From CAZQGO01 sp964593065 (GTDB lineage Bacteria; Oederibacteriota; JAAXVQ01), in contig CAZQGO010000017.1 in NCBI GenBank assembly GCA_964593065.1, positions 1 to 64,000 on the forward strand: DNA of 64,000 nucleotides, written 5' to 3'. Made by a program: the position numbers and the translations under genes. Below are positions 33,448-41,402 of the stretch, one piece after another. The stretch's first letter is position 1. Every line of letters starts with the position of its first letter. The notes below the pieces were generated by a model. That model saw only the letters and a program-made list of their open reading frames with translations, was not told where the DNA came from and ran no database searches.

Positions 33448-35022
33448 CTAAGCTCTGCGGTTGATCAGTACTTGCTGAGCAATAGACATAATGTTCGACA
33501 TTACCCAATATAGGAGCAAGCCCGAAGGCCACATGAAAGCAAAAAATGTCAACATAACGGGCATTAAATATAGCATCATTTTTTGTTGTGCCGCAGCTTC
33601 CGGTGTCGCGGCGGGTGGCGAAGATATTTTTTGCTGTATGAACATGGTGACGCCCATTGCGATGGGTAAAATATAGGCCGGATCCTTCACGGAAAGGTCC
33701 TTCCATACCCAGAAAAACGAGGCTCCTTTCAATTCCACGGCATTGGTCAGGGTCGAATACAAAGCGAAAAATATTGGCAACTGAAGAAGCATAGGCAAGC
33801 ATCCGCCCATGGGATTTATTTGATACTCCTTATATAATTTCATGGTCTCTTCATTCAGTTTTTGGGGATTATCTTTATACACTTCTTTTAGCGTTTTCAA
33901 CCTGGGTTGCATTTTGTTCATGGCCGACTGCATTTTTTTCATTGAGGTATAACTTTTCTGTGTCGGCCACCACAGAATGACTCGAATGAGTAATGTCAAT
34001 AAAATTATGGCTAATCCGTAATTTTTAGTGATACTGTAGAAAAACTTCAAAGTAAATAACATCCATACGCCAATAAAATTGAATATTCCAAAATACACGA
34101 TTTTATTTAAATGAAATCCGGTTTTCTTTAATAATTGATAATTTTGTGGTCCAAAGTAACAAAATATTTCGTATTTTTTTCTTTCATTAGGCGAAATTTT
34201 GAAATCCGGTAATACGACATCCAGCTCCAATGTGTTGTCTGGATATTGATCCACAATCGCGCTTTTGATAAGATGATTTGGGGAATAGAAAATGGCGCAG
34301 AAATACTGATCTTTTATTCCCGCCCAGCCATTTTCAATATTGATTTCTTGCGTGGAAGACTTCTTTTTGGCATTGATTCTTATGGTCTTTTCTTTATTAA
34401 AAATAACCGCTTGTAAAATGTTGAATCGACTATCCGTATTTTTACTATTTGGACCCCACTGTATTGTTGGATTTTTAATTTCTATGATATTTTCTGTGTG
34501 GTTATCAAATTCCAAACCTATTTTTCCGGTATATTGACCCTCGTTTATTTCGAGCGTCTTGTGAATGCTAAAATTATTGATCGGATCATTTGTAAAGCGG
34601 ACGTAGTCCTTCCCGCCGCGCATTTGCCATTCCCTGTTTTTCAAATCGTACTTTTCATCATTTAATACGACGGTTAGATTGAAATATTTTTCATTATTCC
34701 CCGTGGACAAAATATTGATTTCCTGCTTATTTTGTTCGAATTTTTTGATGATGATATCGGTTATCGTTCCGCCAACATTGCTTGCTCTTACAATGATGTT
34801 GCGCGTTTCAATTTCGGTTGTTTTTCTGGGTATCTTCCCGGTCTCTTTCTTTTCTTCAATTTCAGCTTCCGCTTTCTTGCTTTGGGGTTGCTCCGCTTCC
34901 TGCACCGGGCTTTCTATTTTCTGGTAATTTTGGGGCTGCTTTTGTTTTGAAGTAAACAGGTAGTTGCTGAAGAATAATATGCCTACGGACAGCACAATAA
35001 ATAAAATGAATCGGCTCTGCAT
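33448..35022 (-). CDS. yidC: Membrane protein insertase YidC (long form)
   Basis: 524 aa. N-terminal signal-anchor (~4-24), a large periplasmic P1 beta domain (~50-320) and the conserved insertase core with five membrane segments (~330-520), including NPMGGCLPMLLQLPIFFALY. The long form with P1 is typical of diderm bacteria. Inserts membrane proteins alone or with SecYEG. AGGAG upstream. Between yidD and jag as usual. Confidence 0.97.
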   Translation of the reverse strand: MQSRFILFIVLSVGILFFSNYLFTSKQKQPQNYQKIESPVQEAEQPQSKKAEAEIEEKKETGKIPRKTTEIETRNIIVRASNVGGTITDIIIKKFEQNKQEINILSTGNNEKYFNLTVVLNDEKYDLKNREWQMRGGKDYVRFTNDPINNFSIHKTLEINEGQYTGKIGLEFDNHTENIIEIKNPTIQWGPNSKNTDSRFNILQAVIFNKEKTIRINAKKKSSTQEINIENGWAGIKDQYFCAIFYSPNHLIKSAIVDQYPDNTLELDVVLPDFKISPNERKKYEIFCYFGPQNYQLLKKTGFHLNKIVYFGIFNFIGVWMLFTLKFFYSITKNYGLAIILLTLLIRVILWWPTQKSYTSMKKMQSAMNKMQPRLKTLKEVYKDNPQKLNEETMKLYKEYQINPMGGCLPMLLQLPIFFALYSTLTNAVELKGASFFWVWKDLSVKDPAYILPIAMGVTMFIQQKISSPPAATPEAAAQQKMMLYLMPVMLTFFAFMWPSGLLLYWVMSNIMSIAQQVLINRRA

Positions 35023-35054
35023 GAGCGTGCTCCTACCTTGGCTTAGGGCCCAAT

Positions 35055-35294
35055 TTATGGAACCGGGTCAATTCCGCCGGCGTGAAAAGGATGGCATTTC
35101 AGCAATCTTTTGATTCCCAGCATAAATCCTTTCCTGACACCATATTTATCAACCGCCTGGGACATATATTCCGAGCAGGTTGGATGAAATCTGCAGGCCG
35201 GAGGAAAAAACGGTGAAATCATTAATTGATATCCACTCAAGCATCTTTTAAAAGCCCGTCTCGCCATTTTTCTAATCTTCGTTTGTATTGGCAT
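35055..35294 (-). CDS. yidD: Membrane protein insertion efficiency factor YidD
   Basis: 79 aa from ATG 35294, which overlaps the rnpA end by 23 nt and has GGTGA upstream; ATG 35267 would give 70 aa, closer to the family's usual N terminus. Conserved ISPFFPPACRFHPTCSEYM with the Cys residues, and LKCHPFHAGGIDPVP at the end. Assists YidC-dependent insertion. Confidence 0.95.
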   Translation of the reverse strand: MPIQTKIRKMARRAFKRCLSGYQLMISPFFPPACRFHPTCSEYMSQAVDKYGVRKGFMLGIKRLLKCHPFHAGGIDPVP

Positions 35295-35646
35295 GGCTTA
35301 TCACCGTATTGGACTTTTGGACCATCCCGTCTATTTTTCGGACCATTGTACTATACAGGGTTCTCTTCTCGGCGTGTTTAATGTAAACAATCATTTTTGT
35401 TCCTATAGAAAACATATGCTGATGCAGTCTGTAGTATTCCCGGACCAGCCTTTTCAGCCGATTTCTAAAAACCGCGCCTTTTATTTTCCTGGAAATGGAC
35501 ACACCAAAAGCGCTGTTTTTCCCTTCTTTTTGATAAAAAATGGATATTGTGGGGCTGTGAATCGAGTTTCCGGTTTTAACTATTCTTCTAAATTCTTGGT
35601 TTTGGGTAATATGAATCTTCTTGGGAAAGGTGTTTTTTCGAGCCAT
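35272..35646 (-). CDS. rnpA: Ribonuclease P protein component
   Basis: 124 aa. Protein subunit of RNase P, maturing tRNA 5' ends. The RNR box is visible as GAVFRNRLKRLVREYYR; the N-terminal part ITQNQEFRRIVKTG is typical. 18 nt after rpmH and overlapping yidD. Confidence 0.95.
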   Translation of the reverse strand: MARKNTFPKKIHITQNQEFRRIVKTGNSIHSPTISIFYQKEGKNSAFGVSISRKIKGAVFRNRLKRLVREYYRLHQHMFSIGTKMIVYIKHAEKRTLYSTMVRKIDGMVQKSNTVISHANTNED

Positions 35647-35664
35647 GGCATCACGCCGACAGGC

Positions 35665-35799
35665 TCAAGCGGTCAACGTTTTTCTGCCTTTGGCCCTTCT
35701 GGCTTTGATGACGGCCCGTCCCGCTTTGGTTTTCATTCGATTCCTAAAACCATGGTCCTTTTTCCGCTTATCATTATTGGGTTGAAATGTCCTTTTCAT
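35665..35799 (-). CDS. rpmH: 50S ribosomal protein L34
   Basis: 44 aa, starting MKRTFQPNNDKRKK and ending RRAKGRKTLTA, a full-length L34 with HGFRNRMKTKAGRAV in the middle. Starts at 35799 and stops with TGA at 35665-35667. First gene of the rpmH-rnpA-yidD-yidC-jag-mnmE-rsmG operon, with a strong promoter upstream. Confidence 0.97.
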   Translation of the reverse strand: MKRTFQPNNDKRKKDHGFRNRMKTKAGRAVIKARRAKGRKTLTA

Positions 35800-36158
35800 G
35801 GCCTATATGCTCCCGTGATCTTTTAAAATCCCCTGCATCTTACTTCAGGGGTATTTCCCTGTCAAGCGAAATGCCGTTTTTCGGATCCGCGGAAAAAGCG
35901 CTTGTGTAATATCAGTGATGTGCTATAATCTGCACCGCTGTTGTCAGAAAATGTTGCTTGTCAAAGATCTTTTTCATGTTTTAATAGGCATAGCTAAAAA
36001 AGCTGATATTTTGTTTCACATCTGCCTTTTTTGATCATATTTTTATGGTGTTTTGTGGGTTTTTCACAGATGTTAAAAAATCTGTGGATTACTGACAGGC
36101 TGTGATCTCTTTCGGTGTTTCGTCACCATAATATCTTGTTTGTTTTTCTGGTGCCTAC
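35800..36158. other. Putative oriC region between rpmH and dnaA
   Basis: AT-rich gap between divergent rpmH and dnaA. DnaA-box-like 9-mers: TTTTTCACA at 36060-36068 and, on the other strand, TAATCCACA at 36083-36091; each differs from TTATNCACA at one base. A TTGTGT-N16-TATAAT element (35902-35929, plus strand) may drive dnaA. Gene order and divergence of transcription support an origin; the boxes are weak and another cluster may lie between dnaA and dnaN. Confidence 0.6.
35837..35865 (-). promoter_or_regulatory. Promoter of the rpmH operon
   Basis: On the minus strand, perfect -35 TTGACA (35860-35865), 17-nt spacer, -10 TAAGAT (35837-35842), about 38 nt upstream of rpmH. Confidence 0.8.
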
Positions 36159-37538
36159 ATGTCTGATTCTGCACATGAATTATGGTCTGCGATTATATTG
36201 GATTTAAGTTCGCAAATTAATAAACATAGTTTCGAAACCTGGTTTAGTCCCACGCGAGCGATTTCCTATATTGACAACAACCTCGTTATTGAGGTTCCAA
36301 GCCGTTTTTTCAGTGATTGGCTTACGGAACATTACCAGGGGCTTTTGGAGGAAATCGCCGTCAAGCATTCTCAACAGAAAGTCTCGATTTCCTTTACGGT
36401 CTCGTCGTCTTTGCAAACCAAGCCCCGTGAAACGCAAACCGCTCCTGCACAACCGAATGTATCCTTTACGAATAATTCTGTCGCTTCTTCATCTCCCCCC
36501 TTGTCTCCGGGCGTAACTCCTTTAAATCCAAAATACACGTTCAGTAGTTTTGTCGTTGGCAACAGCAATCGTTTTGCTCACGCCGCCTCTCTAGCAGTCG
36601 CCGAGGCACCCGCAAAATCCTATAATCCCCTTTTCCTTTATGGCGGCGTCGGATTGGGAAAAACCCATCTTCTTCACGCCATTGGAAATTTTATCAACCA
36701 GATGAACCCGGAAAAACGGGTGGTGTATGTTTCTTCCGAAACGTTCATGAACGCCATGATTGCCGCCATCGGCTCCGGAACCATGCGCGCTTTCCGCGAT
36801 CGTTTTCGCACGGTGGATGTTCTTCTTATCGACGATATTCAGTTTTTAGTCGGCAAGGAAAGCACACAGGAGGAGTTTTTCCATACTTTTAATGATTTGT
36901 ACAATGTGCATAAGCAGATTGTGGCAACTTCAGATTCTCATCCCAAGGAAATCAGTTTGGAAGAACGTCTGCGTTCTCGTTTTGAGTGGGGACTAGTTGC
37001 CGACATTCAGCCTCCGGACTTTGAAACCCGAATCGCAATTTTGAGTCAAATGGCGGCGTCGGAAAAGGTTTTGGTTCCCAGCGATGTCCTGGCCTACATT
37101 GCAAATCAAATTAAGTCCAATATCCGTGAGCTGGAAGGCTCTTTGACCCGTGTAATCGCCTTTTCATCCTTAACGAAAAGCGAAATTAGTCTGGATTTGG
37201 CTCGTGAAGTTCTACGGGATATCTTTACCGAAGACTTTCGCCCCATTACCATCGAATTAATCACCGAATTGGTCGCAAACGAGTTCAATTTGAAAATATC
37301 GGATTTAAAGGCTAAGAAACGTACCGCTTCGATTGTTTTTCCCCGTCAAATCGCCATGTATTTGGCCCGTGAATTGACGGATTTTTCTTTGCCCGAAATC
37401 GGAAGGTTTTTCGGCGGGAAAGACCATACGACCGTAATATATGGCTATGACAAAATAAAAGAAAAATTGTCCCATGATGAAAAATTGCGGAATATGGTCA
37501 ATTATTTCATGCGCCAATTAAAGGAAAAATCAATATAA
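36159..37538 (+). CDS. dnaA: Chromosomal replication initiator DnaA
   Basis: 459 aa. Domain I (~1-80, ELWSAIILDLSSQINKHSF), a Ser/Pro/Thr linker (~85-120), AAA+ domain with Walker A GGVGLGKTH (K168) and Walker B LLIDDIQF (D225/D226), and domain IV with HTTVIYGYDKI for box recognition. Opens oriC and loads the helicase. First plus-strand gene after the origin. Confidence 0.98.
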   Translation: MSDSAHELWSAIILDLSSQINKHSFETWFSPTRAISYIDNNLVIEVPSRFFSDWLTEHYQGLLEEIAVKHSQQKVSISFTVSSSLQTKPRETQTAPAQPNVSFTNNSVASSSPPLSPGVTPLNPKYTFSSFVVGNSNRFAHAASLAVAEAPAKSYNPLFLYGGVGLGKTHLLHAIGNFINQMNPEKRVVYVSSETFMNAMIAAIGSGTMRAFRDRFRTVDVLLIDDIQFLVGKESTQEEFFHTFNDLYNVHKQIVATSDSHPKEISLEERLRSRFEWGLVADIQPPDFETRIAILSQMAASEKVLVPSDVLAYIANQIKSNIRELEGSLTRVIAFSSLTKSEISLDLAREVLRDIFTEDFRPITIELITELVANEFNLKISDLKAKKRTASIVFPRQIAMYLARELTDFSLPEIGRFFGGKDHTTVIYGYDKIKEKLSHDEKLRNMVNYFMRQLKEKSI

Positions 37539-37765
37539 TATCCTGTTGGTTGTTTGTTTATTACCTCGTGAAATCATGTTAAGATGTCAAGACCCATCGT
37601 GGATATTATCATTTTTGTGGGTTGTGCGGAATACTTCTCTTTTATTCTTTTGTTCTTAACAGCTTTTCTTTTGTGGTTGTTTTGTTTTTTGGGTGTTTTT
37701 CGCTTTTTTCACATTTTCACAGTTACTACTTCTATATCTACTGTTTTTTCTAAGGAGGAAAGTAT

Positions 37766-38896
37766 ATGAAATTCGTATGTAAGCGCGCCGATTTATTTCA
37801 TGGCATTCAAACCGCATTCAGCGCTGTTTCCAACAAAAACACTTTGCCTATTTTGTCTAACCTTCTGATGGAAACGGAAGGCGACGCCGTAAAACTCACC
37901 GCTACGGATTTAGAGGTTTCCATTCATTGTTCCGTGGCTGCAGAAATCGAGGAATCCGGAAGCATAACCATTCCCGCCAAAAAAATTCTCGATATTGTTC
38001 GAGAACTACCGGACAAAGAGGTTTCTTTTAAAACCGGGGATAATCACATCGTTACGGTTAGCTGTGAACGCTCGGTTTTCAAAATCAACGGCCTTCCCAA
38101 GGATGAATATCCGGTGCTTCCCAAAGTAAAGAAAGACAGCGGCATCAATTTACCGCAGGCAATTTTGCAGGATATGATTAAAAAGACCATTTTTGCCGTA
38201 TCCACCGATGAGACCCGGTATGTTTTAAATGGCGTTCTGCTGTTCATCGAAAAGAACAAAGTCGGAATGGTCGCTACGGATGGACACCGTTTGGCCTATA
38301 TTGAAAATGAAATCGGGAAGACCGCAACGCAGAAAATTGACCACATTATTCCGGCTAAAGCCCTGCAGGAATTGAACAAAGTATTGGAAGGCGAGGGGGA
38401 AATCAATATCCAGTTGAACGAACTCAATGAAAACAAGGGGCCTCATTCTGCCAGTCAGATTATTTTCTCCACCAACACGATCGTTTTAATGTCACGCTTG
38501 ATTGATGGTCAATTCCCGAATTATGAGCAGGTCATTCCCAAAAAATCGGAGAAAAAAATCAACTTGCTTTCAGAAACTTTTACGGCCGCCACCCGCCGCG
38601 TTGCGCTCATGGCTTCGGATAAATCCAATTCCGTGAAATACACATTTAACAAGAACACCCTGATGATTATGTCTAACACACCGGAAGTCGGGGAAGCGCA
38701 GGAAGAAATTGAAATCGTCTACGCGGAAGAGACGTTGACGGTGGCCTATAACGCAAAATATATTTTGGATGTCATGAAAAACATTGGCTCGGAAGAATTC
38801 GTTTTTGAACTAACCTCGAATTTGAATCCGGGCCTGATCAGGCCCAAAGATGAAAAAACCCATTATCTCAGCGTGATCATGCCCATGCGGATTTAA
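37766..38896 (+). CDS. dnaN: DNA polymerase III sliding clamp (beta subunit)
   Basis: 376 aa, normal length for three clamp domains. Starts MKFVCKRADLFHGIQTAFSAVSNKNTLPILSN-like (conserved N-terminal), has TDLEVS in domain 1 and ends MPMRI as in many clamps. Strong AAGGAGG ribosome-binding site. The 227-nt gap to dnaA is T-rich and repeats the TTTTTCACA 9-mer seen upstream of dnaA (37705-37713). Confidence 0.98.
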   Translation: MKFVCKRADLFHGIQTAFSAVSNKNTLPILSNLLMETEGDAVKLTATDLEVSIHCSVAAEIEESGSITIPAKKILDIVRELPDKEVSFKTGDNHIVTVSCERSVFKINGLPKDEYPVLPKVKKDSGINLPQAILQDMIKKTIFAVSTDETRYVLNGVLLFIEKNKVGMVATDGHRLAYIENEIGKTATQKIDHIIPAKALQELNKVLEGEGEINIQLNELNENKGPHSASQIIFSTNTIVLMSRLIDGQFPNYEQVIPKKSEKKINLLSETFTAATRRVALMASDKSNSVKYTFNKNTLMIMSNTPEVGEAQEEIEIVYAEETLTVAYNAKYILDVMKNIGSEEFVFELTSNLNPGLIRPKDEKTHYLSVIMPMRI

Positions 38897-38930
38897 GTTC
38901 AAGCAACGCGTCCAGACAGGAAACGCATCC

Positions 38931-41402
38931 ATGGAAACACAGGATAAAAAGTCAAACATCGTGATATTGATCGAGGAGGAAATGAAAAATTCCTACCTCG
39001 ACTATTCGATGAGTGTTATTGTCGGACGCGCCCTGCCCGATGTACGCGATGGCCTCAAACCCGTGCAAAGGCGGATTCTCTATGGCATGCATGACATGGG
39101 ATTGCATGCCAATAAACCCTATCGAAAATCGGCGAAAATCGTGGGCGAGGTGATGGGGAATTACCATCCCCACGGAGACGCCGCGATCTATGAGACCATG
39201 GTCCGCATGGCCCAAGACTTTTCCTTCCGCTTCGTCTTAATCGACGGCCAGGGAAATTTTGGCTCCGTTGACGGGGACCCGCCGGCGGCCATGCGATATA
39301 CGGAAGCCCGCCTCGCCCATATTTCCAACGAATTGTTGTCCGATATTGAAAAAGACACGGTCCCATTTGTTCCGAATTACGATGACTCCCTGCTGGAGCC
39401 GCTTTTATTGCCGGTAAAATTTCCGAACCTCCTGGTAAATGGAGCCTCCGGAATCGCCGTGGGCATGGCAACCAATATTCCGCCGCATAACTTAACCGAA
39501 GTCATCAACGGCGTCGTGGCCCTGATCCAGGATCCGACCCTGACCGTGGAAAAACTTTTACATCATATCAAAGGTCCGGACTTTCCAACCGGCGGATATA
39601 TTTTGGGGCGCGACGGCATCTATGACGCCTACCGCACCGGCCGCGGTTCCATTAAATTACAGGCCAAGGTCAAAGTCGAAGAATCCAAAACCGGCAAAGA
39701 ACGCATCGTCGTGACCGAGCTACCGTATCAAGTCAACAAGGCCCAACAAATCGAAAACATTGCCGAATTGGTTCGGAACAAGAAAATCGAGGGAATCACG
39801 GACCTGCGAGATGAATCCGACCGGGAAGGAATGCGCATCGTAATCGAAGTCGGGCGCAATGAAAACGCGCAGGTCATTCTCAACCAGCTGTTTAAATACA
39901 CGGCCTTGCGCACGACCTTCGGCGTAAACTCGCTGGCCCTGGTTGACGGCAAACCGCAAACCCTCAACTTGAAACAAATTCTCGAGCACTTTATTAACCA
40001 TCGCCGAGAGGTCATCACCCGCAGAACGCGTTTCGAATTGGATCGCGCGGAACGACGGGCGCACATCCTGGAAGGCCTTAAAATCGCCCTCAAGTTTTTG
40101 GACAAGATCATCCGGCTGATCCGCTCCTCGGCCACCGTGGAAACGGCCAAGCAAGGGCTGATGCATCAGTTTGGCTTGAGCCCCGTACAGGCCCAAGCCA
40201 TCCTCGAAATGAAGCTACAACAGCTCACCAGCCTGGAAAGCAAAAAAATCGAAGAGGAATATCTGGAGCTGATCCAAACCATCGAACGCCTCAAGTCCAT
40301 TCTGAGCAGCGAGCGCAAAGTACTGGCTTTGATTACGGAGGAGCTCGAAGAAATTAAAAAGAAATACGGGGATGCCCGCAGAACCGAAATCATCGCCGCG
40401 CCGGCGGATATCTCCATTGAAGATCTCATCGCAGAAGAGGAGATGGTCATCACCATCTCCCATCAGGGCTACATCAAGCGCCTGCCGGTCTCCACCTACA
40501 AAGCCCAAAGACGTGGAGGGCGGGGCGTGGCCGCGATGGTCACCAAGGAAGACGATTTCGTTGAGCACCTGTTTATCACCTCCACCCATCATCACATCCT
40601 GTTTTTCACAAATCAGGGACGCGTGTATTGGCTTAAAGTCTACGAAATTCCCGAGGCCAGCAGGACCGCCAAGGGCAAAGCCATCGTCAACTTGATCCGC
40701 CTCCAGCCCGGTGAATCCCTGGAGGCCATGATTCCGGTCAAGGAATTCAGCGAGGACCGGTATTTGGTCATGGCGACGGAAAAGGGGCTGGTGAAAAAAA
40801 CCCGTCTCACGGCTTATGCCAATCCCAGGGCCGGAGGCATCATTGCGTTGACCCTGACTCCCGGAGATTGCCTTTTTCAGGTCCTGGAGGCGACCGATGA
40901 CCTGGACCTGTTCTTAGCCACGCGGCTTGGGAAAATTATTCGTTTCAAAGTCGGCTCAATCCGCGAAATCGGACGCACCGGCCAAGGCGTCAAAGGCATT
41001 ACCATCCGCCCCAAGGATAAAGTCATCGGCATGGAGGCCTTCAAGCACACCGGCAGCCTTTTAACCGTAACGACCAGGGGGTTCGGCAAGCGAACCCGGC
41101 TGGAGGAATACCGGACCCAGAGCCGGGGCGGTCAAGGCCTGATCAACATCAAGGCCACGGAACGCAACGGGGAAGTGGTGACGATCAAGGCCGTCGCCGA
41201 GAGTGACGAGGTGATGCTGATCACCACCACCGGGACGATCATTCGGACCGCCATTCGGGACATTAAGGTGGTGGGGCGCAATACCCAGGGAGTACGACTG
41301 ATTAAATTGGCCGACAAGGAAAAGCTCGCGGCCGTGGCGCGCGTGGTCAGCCAGGCGGAAGAGGGCATTGACTCTCTGGGCGGGAAGGAGGCCGCGGGAT
41401 GA
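38931..41402 (+). CDS. gyrA: DNA gyrase subunit A
   Basis: 823 aa. Breakage-reunion domain with catalytic Y123 in AAMRYTEARL, quinolone-region GDAAIYETMVRMAQDFSFR, and a C-terminal beta-pinwheel containing the GyrA box QRRGGRG that wraps DNA and distinguishes gyrase from topoisomerase IV. Position 82-86 is GDAAI, with Ala where many bacteria have Ser. Ends in a 4-nt overlap with the following kinase-like gene. Lies directly after dnaN, with gyrB across the origin. Confidence 0.97.
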   Translation: METQDKKSNIVILIEEEMKNSYLDYSMSVIVGRALPDVRDGLKPVQRRILYGMHDMGLHANKPYRKSAKIVGEVMGNYHPHGDAAIYETMVRMAQDFSFRFVLIDGQGNFGSVDGDPPAAMRYTEARLAHISNELLSDIEKDTVPFVPNYDDSLLEPLLLPVKFPNLLVNGASGIAVGMATNIPPHNLTEVINGVVALIQDPTLTVEKLLHHIKGPDFPTGGYILGRDGIYDAYRTGRGSIKLQAKVKVEESKTGKERIVVTELPYQVNKAQQIENIAELVRNKKIEGITDLRDESDREGMRIVIEVGRNENAQVILNQLFKYTALRTTFGVNSLALVDGKPQTLNLKQILEHFINHRREVITRRTRFELDRAERRAHILEGLKIALKFLDKIIRLIRSSATVETAKQGLMHQFGLSPVQAQAILEMKLQQLTSLESKKIEEEYLELIQTIERLKSILSSERKVLALITEELEEIKKKYGDARRTEIIAAPADISIEDLIAEEEMVITISHQGYIKRLPVSTYKAQRRGGRGVAAMVTKEDDFVEHLFITSTHHHILFFTNQGRVYWLKVYEIPEASRTAKGKAIVNLIRLQPGESLEAMIPVKEFSEDRYLVMATEKGLVKKTRLTAYANPRAGGIIALTLTPGDCLFQVLEATDDLDLFLATRLGKIIRFKVGSIREIGRTGQGVKGITIRPKDKVIGMEAFKHTGSLLTVTTRGFGKRTRLEEYRTQSRGGQGLINIKATERNGEVVTIKAVAESDEVMLITTTGTIIRTAIRDIKVVGRNTQGVRLIKLADKEKLAAVARVVSQAEEGIDSLGGKEAAG

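Noticed and set aside
35264..35294. Separate small gene in the rnpA-yidD overlap
   Set aside because: The 23-nt overlap is explained by yidD starting inside rnpA, as is common; the alternative yidD start at 35267 removes it altogether.
36001..36091. Perfect DnaA boxes
   Set aside because: No TTATCCACA was found; only one-mismatch 9-mers are present, reported as weak.
37584..37769. Small hydrophobic protein between dnaA and dnaN, ending in a 4-nt overlap with dnaN
   Set aside because: The stretch is T-rich on the plus strand, which by itself gives Phe/Leu/Ile codons; no ribosome-binding site was seen. The overlap is worth noting but not enough.
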